From positions 1 through 64,000 of the forward strand of contig NZ_BCUF01000026.1 in NCBI RefSeq assembly GCF_001591145.1: DNA of 64,000 bases. The letters run 5' to 3'. Both the position numbers and the translations under genes were made by a program. Position 1 is the stretch's first letter; the number at the start of each line of letters is the position of its first letter. The DNA comes from Vibrio harveyi NBRC 15634 = ATCC 14126 = KCTC 12724 (GTDB lineage Bacteria > Pseudomonadota > Gammaproteobacteria > Enterobacterales > Vibrionaceae). Below are positions 16,948 through 25,461 of the stretch, piece after piece. Below the pieces are notes generated by a model. That model ran no database searches and was not told the origin of the DNA. It saw nothing but the letters and a program-made list of their open reading frames with translations.

Positions 16948-17115
16948 ATGCGCCCAACAACAGTCAGGTTCGCACATACTAATCGTAGTGCAATGCGCCG
17001 TCGCAGTGGTTTCACTACTGCGCCAAAGGCAAAACAAGTTGCGCCAGCAATGACTCTGGTTGAGAAGACAGCGGTTATGCCAAGTGTTCCAAACAAAGTT
17101 ATCAAAGCAGCTTAA
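16948..17115 (+). CDS. hypothetical small basic protein, 55 residues
   Basis: A 55-codon frame starting MRPTTVRFAHTNRSAMRRRS and ending NKVIKAA. The N-terminal third is very basic (seven Arg in the first 20 residues) and the rest is Lys/Ala/Val/Pro rich, with no membrane span. AGGT at 16938-16941 is a plausible ribosome binding site, codon choice looks like neighbouring genes, and a strong intrinsic terminator begins 3 bases after the stop codon. These three features together suggest a real, commonly missed gene. No function can be assigned. Confidence 0.6.
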   Translation: MRPTTVRFAHTNRSAMRRRSGFTTAPKAKQVAPAMTLVEKTAVMPSVPNKVIKAA

Positions 17116-17118
17116 TTA

Positions 17119-17147
17119 AAAAGCGCGGCAATCACCGCGCTTTTTTC
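17119..17147 (+). terminator. terminator after the small basic ORF
   Basis: AAAAGCGCGG (17119-17128), 6-base loop, CCGCGCTTTT (17135-17144), with the T-run continuing to 17146. A textbook intrinsic terminator; its existence implies a transcript crosses the small ORFs. Confidence 0.9.
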
Positions 17148-17237
17148 TTTGCTCCCCTACCTTTCCTATTTGGTGTTCGCCAAGCAATTTGATACCTTTA
17201 GTAGCAAATAACACCTATAAATTCTGTGGAGAAAGAA

Positions 17238-17504
17238 ATGAAGTGTCATCGTATTGAAGAGTTGCTTGAGCTTCTAGAGCCTGAGTGGCATAAAGACCAA
17301 GAAATGAACCTGCTGCAGTTCATCCTAAAGCTAGCAAATGAAGCTGGCTATGAAGGCAAACTGGAAGATCTCACCGACGACGTGTTGATCTACCACCTAA
17401 AAATGCGCAACAGCGGCAAAGATGAAATGATCCCAGGTCTTAAGAAAGACCAAGAAGATGATTTCAAGACAGCAATCCTACGCGCACGCGGTATCATCAA
17501 GTAA
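17238..17504 (+). CDS. yihD: YihD family protein (DUF1040)
   Basis: An 88-residue cytosolic protein closely matching E. coli YihD: MKCHRIEELLELLEPEW at the start, then LTDDVLIYHLKMRNSGKDEMIPGLKKD and FKTAILRARGIIK at the end. ATG 17238 follows a GGAGAAAG site; a GTG at 17226 in the same frame overlaps it. yihD-srkA-dsbA is the E. coli order, here interrupted by ccoG. The family's function is unknown. Confidence 0.95.
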   Translation: MKCHRIEELLELLEPEWHKDQEMNLLQFILKLANEAGYEGKLEDLTDDVLIYHLKMRNSGKDEMIPGLKKDQEDDFKTAILRARGIIK

Positions 17505-17528
17505 TCCGCTCAACACCCAAGCATTGAT

Positions 17529-17556
17529 AAGCGACTCATTTGAGTCGCTTTTTTTA
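17529..17556 (+). terminator. yihD terminator
   Basis: AAGCGACTCA (17529-17538), TT, TGAGTCGCTT (17541-17550), then a run of Ts to 17556. Confidence 0.92.
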
Positions 17557-17816
17557 TAACTAAATCAAACAGTTTAAAAAGGTGGTTATAACTGTTCAGT
17601 CATTTATTAGGTTAACTGTACTGACTTTTGTTGTTAAACGTTGACTGCGTTAAAGAAACGGAATTGTTATTGATTGTATAATCGCCGTTCATCAGTATTT
17701 ACTAAAATAATTATGTTCAGCCATGAATCATGGCATGGACGAAGCAGCAATGTCATCGAGCAACATCACTAGAAGTGTCGCCGTACATTATAAAAAGCCT
17801 AAAGAAGGATGTGTGC
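17557..17816. other. ccoG upstream region
   Basis: About 260 bases between the yihD terminator and ccoG. It must hold the ccoG promoter. A TATAAT (17676-17681) stands in an AT-rich stretch but lacks a good -35 at normal distance, and TTGATTGTATAATCG nearby is only a partial resemblance to an FNR site (TTGAT-N4-ATCAA). No gene seen. Confidence 0.4.
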
Positions 17817-19238
17817 ATGAGTCAGGATAAGATTGATATCAAAGATGTGACTCCAAAAACCTTTAACCCGAAAACCCACAAAGGGAAAGGGGATCGTTTC
17901 AACCCAAGTAATCGAATCTATGTTCGAGAAAGTAAAGGCACCTTTCAGAAACTCCGTCGCTACGGCGGTTGGTTTTTATTGTTGCTGTTTGCATTGGTAC
18001 CATGGATTCCTTACGGCGAGCGCCAAGCCATTTTGCTGGACATCGGTAACCAGCAGTTCAACTTTTTCGGCACAACGCTGTATCCACAAGACCTTACCCT
18101 ACTCGCACTGCTGTTTGTAATAGCAGCGTTTGGGCTGTTCTTTATCACCACCTTCTTGGGGCGGGTTTGGTGTGGCTACTTGTGCCCGCAAACCGTGTGG
18201 ACCTTCATCTATATTTGGTTTGAAGAGAAGCTCGAAGGCAGTGCAAATAAACGCCGAAAGCAGGATTCCAATAAGCTGACTGCAAATTTAGCCATGCGCA
18301 AAACCCTCAAACACATTGCGTGGTTTGCGATAGCTCTTGCGACAGGCTTTACCTTTGTTGGCTATTTCGTACCCATGAAGCAATTAGTCGTCGACTTTTT
18401 CACCTTTAATGCCAACTTTTGGCCCGTATTTTGGGTAATGTTTTTTGCTATTTGTACTTACGGTAACGCTGGCTGGATGCGCTCTATTATGTGTATTCAC
18501 ATGTGCCCTTATGCGCGTTTCCAATCGGCTATGTTCGATAAAGACACCTTCATCGTGGGTTACGACACCAAACGTGGTGAAAAACGTGGTCCTCGTTCAC
18601 GCAAAGCCGATCCAAAGCAACTTGGTTTAGGTGACTGTATCGATTGTGATCTGTGTGTTCAGGTATGTCCGACTGGTATCGATATCCGGGATGGCTTGCA
18701 GTATGAGTGTATCAACTGTGGCGCGTGTATTGATGCATGTGACAACACCATGGAGCGCATGGGTTACGAGAAAGGTCTGATCAACTACACCACCGAACAT
18801 CGTCTCTCAGGTAAGAGTACCAAAGTCATGCGTCCAAAACTGCTTGGTTATGGTGCGGTACTGTTAGTCATGATTGGCTTGTTCTTCCTACAAGTGGCAT
18901 CGGTTGATCCAGCAGGCATGAGCGTGCTGCGTGACCGTAACCAATTGTTCCGCGTTAACAGCTCAGGCGAAGTAGAAAACACCTATACCTTAAAAGTGAT
19001 CAACAAGACCCAACAAGTTCAAGAGTACGACTTGAACGTCGAAGGTTTGAGTGATGTCAGCTGGTATGGCAAACAAACCATTCAAGTTGAACCAGGAGAA
19101 GTATTAAACTTACCAATGAGCCTTGGCGCAGATCCTGACAAGCTAAACTCTGCGATCACAACAATTCAGTTTATACTCACCGATAAGAGCAACGAATTCA
19201 CCATTGAAGTGGAAAGCCGATTTATCAAGAAGCTATAA
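17817..19238 (+). CDS. ccoG: cytochrome c oxidase accessory protein CcoG
   Basis: Membrane iron-sulfur protein (FixG/RdxA) needed for copper handling during assembly of cbb3-type oxidase. From ATG 17817 (AAAGAAGGA site) it has 473 residues, with about five membrane spans, the conserved WCGYLCPQTVW segment, two ferredoxin-type clusters near residues 270-310 (CIDCDLCVQVCP and CINCGACIDACD), and a C-terminal periplasmic Ig-like domain after residue 380. The upstream in-frame extension lacks a ribosome site. The ccoNOPQ/HIS genes are not in the window. Confidence 0.95.
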   Translation: MSQDKIDIKDVTPKTFNPKTHKGKGDRFNPSNRIYVRESKGTFQKLRRYGGWFLLLLFALVPWIPYGERQAILLDIGNQQFNFFGTTLYPQDLTLLALLFVIAAFGLFFITTFLGRVWCGYLCPQTVWTFIYIWFEEKLEGSANKRRKQDSNKLTANLAMRKTLKHIAWFAIALATGFTFVGYFVPMKQLVVDFFTFNANFWPVFWVMFFAICTYGNAGWMRSIMCIHMCPYARFQSAMFDKDTFIVGYDTKRGEKRGPRSRKADPKQLGLGDCIDCDLCVQVCPTGIDIRDGLQYECINCGACIDACDNTMERMGYEKGLINYTTEHRLSGKSTKVMRPKLLGYGAVLLVMIGLFFLQVASVDPAGMSVLRDRNQLFRVNSSGEVENTYTLKVINKTQQVQEYDLNVEGLSDVSWYGKQTIQVEPGEVLNLPMSLGADPDKLNSAITTIQFILTDKSNEFTIEVESRFIKKL

Positions 19239-19254
19239 CTTCGATGACCAATGG

Positions 19255-19280
19255 AAAAAGGCTCAGCAATGAGCCTTTTT
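19255..19280 (+). terminator. ccoG terminator abutting the srkA start
   Basis: AAAAAGGCTC (19255-19264), 6-base loop, GAGCCTTTTT (19271-19280). It ends six bases before the preferred srkA start codon, so it would sit in the srkA ribosome-binding region of any read-through mRNA. Confidence 0.85.
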
Positions 19281-19286
19281 ATTTAT

Positions 19287-20273
19287 ATGTCCCAAGGCAC
19301 CTTCAACTTTGATGCCCTCACGCCAGACTTTATGTGGTACGCGTTAGAGAGCATCGGTATTCGAGCGGAATCTGGATTTCTCGCTCTCAACAGTTACGAA
19401 AACCGTGTTTACCAGTTCACCGATGAAGAACGCAAGCGCTATGTGGTGAAGTTCTACCGTCCTGAGCGCTGGAGCAATGAACAAATTCAAGAAGAACATG
19501 ACTTCACCCTTGAATTGATCGACAACGAAATCCCAGTTGCTCCACCCGTGCGCATCAACGGACACACCCTACACCATTACCAAGGCTACGGCTTTGCTTT
19601 ATTTGAGAGTGTGGGAGGTCGTCAATATGAAGTCGACAACTTAGATCAGCTCGAAGGTGTGGGTCGTTTTTTAGGGCGAATCCACAAAGTAGGCAGCCGC
19701 CAAGCCTTCCAGCATCGCCCAACGATTGGCTTGCAAGAATATCTTTATCAGCCAAGAAAGATTCTGCAAAACGCTAACATGATCCCAATGCATTTAGAGA
19801 ATAGCTTCTTCAACGATTTAGACATGTTAATCAAATCGATTGAAAGCCACTGGCAGGATGGTTTCAATACCATTCGCCTACACGGAGATTGCCATCCGGG
19901 CAACATCTTATGGCGCGATGGTCCCATGTTTGTCGATTTGGATGACTCACGCAATGGTCCAGCAGTGCAAGACTTATGGATGCTACTCAATGGTGAGCGC
20001 CAAGATAAACTAATGCAGTTGGATATCGTCTTAGAAGCTTATCAGGAGTTTTGTGACTTTAACTCGGCAGAATTGAAACTAATCGAACCACTTCGCGGTC
20101 TACGAATGGTGCACTATATGGCATGGCTAGCAAAACGTTGGCATGACCCGGCATTTCCGCTCGCTTTTCCATGGTTCAATGAGCCAAAATACTGGGAAGG
20201 TCAGGTCCTTGCATTTAAAGAGCAGATTGCCAACTTAGAAGAAGCACCACTGTCTTTAATGCCTCAATGGTAA
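19287..20273 (+). CDS. srkA: stress response kinase A (SrkA/YihE)
   Basis: Ser/Thr protein kinase of the choline-kinase-like fold linked to Cpx and stress survival in E. coli. Starting at ATG 19287 gives 328 residues, the E. coli length, and puts the catalytic aspartates at Asp201 (HGDCHPGN) and Asp217 (VDLDD), the same numbers as in E. coli. Also visible is LNSYENRVYQF near residue 35. An alternative ATG at 19269 has a better AAAGG site but adds six residues and lies in the hairpin loop. dsbA follows after 34 bases. Confidence 0.94.
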   Translation: MSQGTFNFDALTPDFMWYALESIGIRAESGFLALNSYENRVYQFTDEERKRYVVKFYRPERWSNEQIQEEHDFTLELIDNEIPVAPPVRINGHTLHHYQGYGFALFESVGGRQYEVDNLDQLEGVGRFLGRIHKVGSRQAFQHRPTIGLQEYLYQPRKILQNANMIPMHLENSFFNDLDMLIKSIESHWQDGFNTIRLHGDCHPGNILWRDGPMFVDLDDSRNGPAVQDLWMLLNGERQDKLMQLDIVLEAYQEFCDFNSAELKLIEPLRGLRMVHYMAWLAKRWHDPAFPLAFPWFNEPKYWEGQVLAFKEQIANLEEAPLSLMPQW

Positions 20274-20307
20274 GTCAGGCCGAACAATTCAAAATGGAGA
20301 TATTTAA

Positions 20308-20910
20308 ATGAAAAAGCTGTTCGCACTGTTTTCTATGCTGATGCTAAGCCTGTCGGCACATGCAGCGCAATTCAAAGAAGGTGAACATTACAAAGTATTG
20401 GATCTAGAGGCATCGAAAAAGCCTGTAGTGACTGAGTTCTTCTCTTTCTACTGCCCACACTGTCATTCATTCGAGCCTATCATTCAGCAGCTGAAACAAA
20501 AGCTACCTGAAGGCGTAAAACTACAGAAGAACCACGTATCCTTCATGGGCGGAAACATGGGACCTTCAATGAGCAAAGCATACGCGACCATGGTTGCTCT
20601 AAAAGTAGAAGATAAGATGGTGCCTGTGATGTTTAACCGTATCCACAACATGCGTAAGCCACCACGTGACGATGCTGAAATTCGTCAAATCTTCCTAGAC
20701 GAAGGTGTGGACGCGAAAAAATTCGACGCAGCATTCAAAGGTTTCGCAGTCGATTCAATGGTTCGCCGTATGGACAAGCAATTTGAAAACAGCGGTCTAA
20801 CAGGCGTTCCTGCAGTTATCGTTAACAATAAGTACCTAGTTCAAGCGCAAGGCATTAAGTCAATGGACGAGTACTTTGCACTAGTAAACTACTTGCTAAC
20901 GCTTAAGTAA
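20308..20910 (+). CDS. dsbA: thiol:disulfide interchange protein DsbA
   Basis: Periplasmic oxidase that puts disulfide bonds into exported proteins. The 200-residue precursor has the signal peptide MKKLFALFSMLMLSLSAHA, the active site Cys49-Pro-His-Cys52 in FFSFYCPHCHSFEP, and the cis-proline loop TGVPAVIVNN. A thioredoxin fold with helical insert is expected. It follows srkA, as in E. coli where dsbA is expressed both from its own promoter and with srkA. Confidence 0.97.
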   Translation: MKKLFALFSMLMLSLSAHAAQFKEGEHYKVLDLEASKKPVVTEFFSFYCPHCHSFEPIIQQLKQKLPEGVKLQKNHVSFMGGNMGPSMSKAYATMVALKVEDKMVPVMFNRIHNMRKPPRDDAEIRQIFLDEGVDAKKFDAAFKGFAVDSMVRRMDKQFENSGLTGVPAVIVNNKYLVQAQGIKSMDEYFALVNYLLTLK

Positions 20911-20927
20911 TCTGTGCAAAAACAAGA

Positions 20928-20955
20928 AAGGGGAGCACTGTGCTCCCCTTCTTTA
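20928..20955. terminator. bidirectional terminator between dsbA and the acyltransferase
   Basis: Stem AAGGGGAGCA / TGCTCCCCTT around a CTG loop (20928-20950), with T-rich sequence after it on the plus strand and A-rich sequence before it for the minus strand. It serves the converging genes on both sides. Confidence 0.88.
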
Positions 20956-21840
20956 TTTGTGTATTTCTTGCAGCAGTTGATCTTTCTCCTGCCAAACATC
21001 ACCAAGCCATTGTTGGAACTGGCGTTTATACGGCTTGTCATTAAAATAATCGCCCAATACACGTTCGTCGACAGGAAGCACTTTCACACGCACGACAATC
21101 TTGGTCATACGCCCCATAAGAATATCTTTAAATGGCTTCTCCGTATTATCTGGATATGCCAAGGTCACATCAATGATGTTCTCAAATTGCTCACCCATTG
21201 CCGCTAACGTATAAGCAATACCACCTGATTTTGGCTGCAACAAATATTGATAACCCGCTCGACTTTTACGCTGCTTCTCTTGTGTAAAACGCGTTCCTTC
21301 CACGTAATTCACTACTGTAGTTGGTGTATGTTTAAACTTGGCGCAAGAGCGGCGCGTCGTTTGCAAATCTTGTCCACGTTTATGTGGATTACGAAGCAGA
21401 TATTCACGAGAATAGCGACGCATAAATGGCATATCTAATGCCCAACAAGCCATACCGATAAAAGGCACGTAAAGTAACTGTTGTTTTAAGAAAAATTTAG
21501 GCATAGGGATGCGATCTTTAAATACGCAGCACAGTACAACAATATCAGTCCAACTAAGATGATTACTGATCAGTAGGTACCAACCATCTTTCTTTAAGTT
21601 TTCTCCGCCTTGAACATCCCATTCAACGCGATTAAACAAAGCAAGGATGCCTGCATTGACTGTAGCCCAAACCCACATCATTTTGTTTGCAGCTTCGGTA
21701 CCCTTGGCTTTGAGCTTTGCTGTTGGAAGCAAAAGCTTAAAAATGGCAATGATACAAATAGCGATGGAACAAATCGCAGAATTTATAATCACAAAAGAAG
21801 CGTTAAAAATGAGTAACAAATATGCCAACATGGTAACCAA
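20953..21840 (-). CDS. acyltransferase, YihG/PlsC-like
   Basis: A 295-residue membrane-associated acyltransferase of the PlsC superfamily. Two hydrophobic segments lie at the N-terminus (residues 1-35 and about 50-70). The HX4D motif is in SNHLSWTDIVVL, and the substrate-binding block is VNYVEGTRFT. It most resembles E. coli YihG, which also sits near dsbA, an enzyme reported to act on lysophospholipids. Exact substrate cannot be read from sequence. It reads divergently from the DUF2860 gene. Confidence 0.85.
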   Translation of the reverse strand: MVTMLAYLLLIFNASFVIINSAICSIAICIIAIFKLLLPTAKLKAKGTEAANKMMWVWATVNAGILALFNRVEWDVQGGENLKKDGWYLLISNHLSWTDIVVLCCVFKDRIPMPKFFLKQQLLYVPFIGMACWALDMPFMRRYSREYLLRNPHKRGQDLQTTRRSCAKFKHTPTTVVNYVEGTRFTQEKQRKSRAGYQYLLQPKSGGIAYTLAAMGEQFENIIDVTLAYPDNTEKPFKDILMGRMTKIVVRVKVLPVDERVLGDYFNDKPYKRQFQQWLGDVWQEKDQLLQEIHK

Positions 21841-21995
21841 TCAGTAACTAGTGTACGTGAACAATAAAACAGCGTGTAATTATACGAATCCGTTGCCACA
21901 TTGGAATATTTGTAATAATGGTCAGATTTGTTTCACTGTAAAACCGGACCAACGCTCAACTAACATTCTTCATTCGACAAACAAGGAGAAAGCGA

Positions 21996-22952
21996 ATGAA
22001 TCCAAGGCTAACCTTACTGCCTTTGGCTCTTATCGTCAGTACAGCTCAGGCTCAACTTGCTGAAACAGCAGGTTTTAGCGGTGAAATTTCGCTCAATGCA
22101 GGCTTCGTTTCATCAGAATCTCATTTCAATACCGATAATAGCAGCACCATCAACTCTCTCGATCAAAGCGCTGAGAGTGATAGCTCCTTTATTGCTGCGC
22201 CATTAGGCAACATCGCTTATACATTTGGTAGCAAACTCAACCAGCAAGTATACGTTGGTACTACGCGTGCCGATATTGCAGTGGGTACTTTAGCGTTCCA
22301 GTTAGGATATCAGTACCAATTGCCATCAGGCACAATATTAGATGTATCTTACCTTCCTACCGTTTTAAAAGGTGAAACGTGGCGCAACCCATATAAAACA
22401 GGTTCTGCAAGACAAACCACTGACGAAGGTGGCAACGCGTACCGCTTCCAAATCAAACGCTTCTTAGATGACAACTTTAACCTTGATTTGGCATACGCAG
22501 ACAAAGATGTGGAAAAAGATGAAGTCACTGACCGCACTTTAGCCCGTGACGCGAAAGTATATTACGTAAAAGGCGATTATCGTATCCCGTTGAGTCGCAC
22601 ATCAATGCTACAACCTGCTTTAACCTACATTAATCAAGATGCCGTTGGTGATGCCGAGTCATTTGATTCATATGGTTTAGACTTAAGCTGGTTCCAATTT
22701 ATGAACCGTCACCGCTTTGCCTTAACCGCTGGCTACACAATGAAAGACTACCAATCAGCAAGCAACACGTTTGGTAAAACACGTAGCGACGACACATTAA
22801 GTCTGTTTGCGGCATACGAATACGAAAATGTATTCGATTGGCAAAACTGGTCGTTCATTTCTCTGGCTGGCTACAGCAATACCGATTCGAATATCACTTT
22901 CTACGATGAGAAAGAATATTTAGTTTCAGTTGGTATGAACTACAACTTCTAA
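21996..22952 (+). CDS. DUF2860 family protein, probable outer membrane beta-barrel
   Basis: A 318-residue exported protein with signal peptide MNPRLTLLPLALIVSTAQA. The mature part alternates polar and hydrophobic residues in many short strands, has FRIQ/YRFQIKRF-type amphipathic segments, and ends YLVSVGMNYNF, an aromatic C-terminus typical of outer membrane beta-barrels. It fits DUF2860, a family I associate with Vibrio; the family call is from memory. ATG 21996 has an AAGGAGAAAG site. Function unknown. A long hairpin follows the stop codon. Confidence 0.8.
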   Translation: MNPRLTLLPLALIVSTAQAQLAETAGFSGEISLNAGFVSSESHFNTDNSSTINSLDQSAESDSSFIAAPLGNIAYTFGSKLNQQVYVGTTRADIAVGTLAFQLGYQYQLPSGTILDVSYLPTVLKGETWRNPYKTGSARQTTDEGGNAYRFQIKRFLDDNFNLDLAYADKDVEKDEVTDRTLARDAKVYYVKGDYRIPLSRTSMLQPALTYINQDAVGDAESFDSYGLDLSWFQFMNRHRFALTAGYTMKDYQSASNTFGKTRSDDTLSLFAAYEYENVFDWQNWSFISLAGYSNTDSNITFYDEKEYLVSVGMNYNF

Positions 22953-22957
22953 GATCG

Positions 22958-22994
22958 ATACTCGCAGTAAATGGGATCCATTTGCTGCGAGTAT
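22958..22994 (+). terminator. 17-bp hairpin after the DUF2860 gene
   Basis: Arms 22958-22974 and 22978-22994 pair over 17 positions with one T-G wobble and a GAT loop. It begins 6 bases after the stop codon but has no T-run, so it is more likely an RNA-stabilising 3' end than a classical terminator. Confidence 0.6.
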
Positions 22995-23101
22995 AAAATG
23001 GACTGATCGTCACAATAAAAACAATTCATTGCTCAAACAATAGCCAATCGAACGCTCTTGTGGATAATATGCGCCCTATTTATTATTTGCGAGAGCCATA
23101 C

Positions 23102-23935
23102 ATGCACATCGATCCTCAATACGCTTCCGAACAAAACTTAATGAGCGTTCTTTCCAAGAACTTTCCGGGTTTTATCGCTGTGCGAAAAGAGACAGGTGAA
23201 CATGTCGCCCTCAACCAGCGCTACCGTGCTTTCTTCGAAGAAGACATTCTCGGCATCAGCTTAGACAACATGATCACAGATTGTGATAACGAAGACCTAC
23301 GAGATCTGTTACTTCAATGCAAACGCAACGATCAAGCTTTGATCGACAGCAAAGCCCCGATGCGAGTGGATATTGAAACCTTTCAAAATCACCACTTTGA
23401 ATCTATGCGCTACCTTACCGAAGTTAATGGTGAGCGTCATATCGTATTGATGGCATGGGATATAACAGCGCGTATCGAAGAACAAAACCAGTTAAAACAA
23501 AGCCTGCATTACGATCACCTAACAGGTGCATTAAATAAAAAAGCGTTGATGTCAGCCATACAAAAGGGCTGTGACTGCTGCGTTGTGGCTTATCTTGATT
23601 TGGATAAATTCAAGCAAGTTAACGACACTTATGGTCATGCTATTGGAGATAAAGTACTGATCGACTTTGCTACCTTAATGATGCAAAAACTGGGAGAGAA
23701 TGGCACGCTCTACCGAGTTGGTGGTGATGAGTTTGTCGTCCTATTTGATTGCATGCCATTATCCAGTGCTCAAGACATCCTGTTGAATATTCGCCAATTT
23801 GTAGAAAATGATATCCATCTACATGGTATCTCATTCAGTTTTGGCTTGGTGGAGTGCCAAGAGAATCTTGAGCAATGTATCGAGCATGCAGACCAAGCAC
23901 TCTACCAAGATAAACGCAACCGAAAGCAGGCTTAA
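23102..23935 (+). CDS. GGDEF domain protein, probable diguanylate cyclase
   Basis: A 277-residue protein with an N-terminal PAS-like sensor region (about residues 10-130, NFPGFIAVRKETGEHVALNQRYRAFF onward) and a C-terminal GGDEF domain. The active site is intact: LDLDKFKQVNDTYGHAIGD and GGDEF at residues 207-211. No RxxD inhibitory site precedes GGDEF, and there is no membrane span, so it should be a cytosolic c-di-GMP synthase without product inhibition. The start could also be ATG 23069. It converges on comM, ending 2 bases from its stop codon. Confidence 0.9.
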   Translation: MHIDPQYASEQNLMSVLSKNFPGFIAVRKETGEHVALNQRYRAFFEEDILGISLDNMITDCDNEDLRDLLLQCKRNDQALIDSKAPMRVDIETFQNHHFESMRYLTEVNGERHIVLMAWDITARIEEQNQLKQSLHYDHLTGALNKKALMSAIQKGCDCCVVAYLDLDKFKQVNDTYGHAIGDKVLIDFATLMMQKLGENGTLYRVGGDEFVVLFDCMPLSSAQDILLNIRQFVENDIHLHGISFSFGLVECQENLEQCIEHADQALYQDKRNRKQA

Positions 23936-23937
23936 AT

Positions 23938-25461
23938 TTATACTGCCTGCGCCGTCAACTGTTTGAGTAATCTATCCATCGCTCGATACCCCAATGCTTC
24001 TGCAAGGTGAGTTCGTTCAATTTGTGGTGAACCTTCCAGATCAGCGATAGTACGCGCAACTTTGATGATGCGGTGATACGCGCGAATCGACAATCCCAAG
24101 CGGTGCAAAGCGTTCTCTAGAAACTCGGCATCGCTTTTTTGTAGCGGGCAAAACGCTTCAATCTCTCGACTGCCCAACAGTGCATTAACCTTACCGCTGC
24201 GATTGAGCATATCATTGCGTGCTTGATTTACTCGTTCCTTGACCGCCGCTGTTGGTTCCCCTCGATCGCCCCCTTCAGATAATGTGCCTTTCGGCAAAGC
24301 AAGAATTTCCAGCGACATGTCAAAACGATCTAGAAGCGGACCTGATAAACGTCCAAGGTAGCGCAAAATAGCTTGTGGATTCGTCCGTGCTTGATTCCCT
24401 TCATAATATCCTGTCGGACTGGGGTTTAATGCACCAACCAATTGGAATCGAGCAGGAAAGCGCGTTTTACCTTGCGCTCTAGAGATAATAATTTCTCCTG
24501 ACTCCAAAGGCTCTCGCAAAGAATCGAGCACCTTACGGTCAAACTCCGGCATCTCATCTAAAAACAACAACCCATTATGGGCTAGAGATATCTCGCCCGG
24601 TCTTGGTACTGAGCCACCTCCGACTAAAGCAGCCATTGAGCTGGAATGGTGCGGAGCGCGGAACGGTCGCGTCTTCCAATTGTGTTCATTGATTTCACTT
24701 TGAGTCAGCGACGCCACAGAAGCGGTTTCCATGGCTTCTTCATCGCTCATCTCTGGCAATAAATCACATAGCCGTGATGCCAACATGGTTTTACCTGTAC
24801 CTGGAGGACCAAGAAAAAGTAGGTTGTGATTGCCAGCCGCAGCAATTTCTAAAGCGCGTTTACCTTGTTGTTGACCAATGATGTCTTGTAAATCACGACC
24901 GTGCGTTTTGGTCTCTTTTTTCTTCGGGGTTTGATATAAATTCAATTGATGCTGACCACAAAGCTCAGCACACACTTCCAGTAACGATTGGGCTGATTTA
25001 TGCTGCTCTTTACCCACTAATGCCGCTTGATCACCATTCGCATGAGGCACCACTAAACGACGCTGTTTTTTGTTCGCAGCCAACGCAGCAGGTAGCACGC
25101 CTTTTACAGGTCTCAGCCCTCCAGAAAGGGCTAATTCACCAACAAATTCGTAGTTTTTGAGCTTATCTGTCGCGATTTGTTCTGAAGCAGCCAAAATCCC
25201 TAATGCAATCGGCAGATCAAAGCGCCCACCTTCTTTGGGCAAGTCAGCAGGAGCCAAATTGACCGTAATTCGTTTTGCTGGAAACTGAAAATTGGAATTA
25301 ACGATCGCACTTCGGACACGATCTTTCGATTCTTTTACTGTGGTTTCCGGTAGACCCACCAGCGTAAACCCCGGCATCCCATTGCTGATGTGGACTTCCA
25401 CGCTTACCGACGGCGCTTGCACACCCACACTTGCTCGACTATGAATGATTGCCAGCCCCAT
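23938..25461 (-). CDS. comM: ComM/YifB-type Mg-chelatase-like AAA+ helicase
   Basis: Hexameric AAA+ helicase that promotes branch migration during natural transformation. The 507-residue protein has an N-terminal Lon-protease-like (ChlI) fold, the Walker A GPPGTGKT at residues 218-225, Walker B in LFLDEMPEF, sensor block FQLVGALNPSPTGYY and a C-terminal lid domain with LSIRAYHRIIKVARTIADL. No interruption is seen, unlike strains in which mobile islands insert in this gene. It reads divergently from the ilv operon. Confidence 0.95.
   Translation of the reverse strand: MGLAIIHSRASVGVQAPSVSVEVHISNGMPGFTLVGLPETTVKESKDRVRSAIVNSNFQFPAKRITVNLAPADLPKEGGRFDLPIALGILAASEQIATDKLKNYEFVGELALSGGLRPVKGVLPAALAANKKQRRLVVPHANGDQAALVGKEQHKSAQSLLEVCAELCGQHQLNLYQTPKKKETKTHGRDLQDIIGQQQGKRALEIAAAGNHNLLFLGPPGTGKTMLASRLCDLLPEMSDEEAMETASVASLTQSEINEHNWKTRPFRAPHHSSSMAALVGGGSVPRPGEISLAHNGLLFLDEMPEFDRKVLDSLREPLESGEIIISRAQGKTRFPARFQLVGALNPSPTGYYEGNQARTNPQAILRYLGRLSGPLLDRFDMSLEILALPKGTLSEGGDRGEPTAAVKERVNQARNDMLNRSGKVNALLGSREIEAFCPLQKSDAEFLENALHRLGLSIRAYHRIIKVARTIADLEGSPQIERTHLAEALGYRAMDRLLKQLTAQAV

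Larger units (their letters stand above)
16652..17237. other. intergenic region with palindrome, two small ORFs and terminator
   Basis: About 590 bases between the Spo0M-like gene and yihD without a long gene. It holds a perfect 16-bp palindrome, two adjacent small ORFs and a strong terminator, all listed separately. The first 150 bases (16652-16801) must hold the Spo0M-like promoter and any promoter for the small ORFs; I see no convincing consensus hexamers there. Confidence 0.7.

Noticed and set aside
17668..17690. FNR box in front of ccoG
   Set aside because: TTGATTGTATAATCG matches only one half of TTGAT-N4-ATCAA well; too weak to list as a site.
21247..21816. Several plus-strand frames of 60-70 codons inside the acyltransferase gene
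   Set aside because: All lie antisense to a well-supported gene and lack start signals.
21925..21942. TGTTTCACTGTAAAAC as a second parS site
   Set aside because: Only the left half matches; the right half is shifted by one base and not palindromic.
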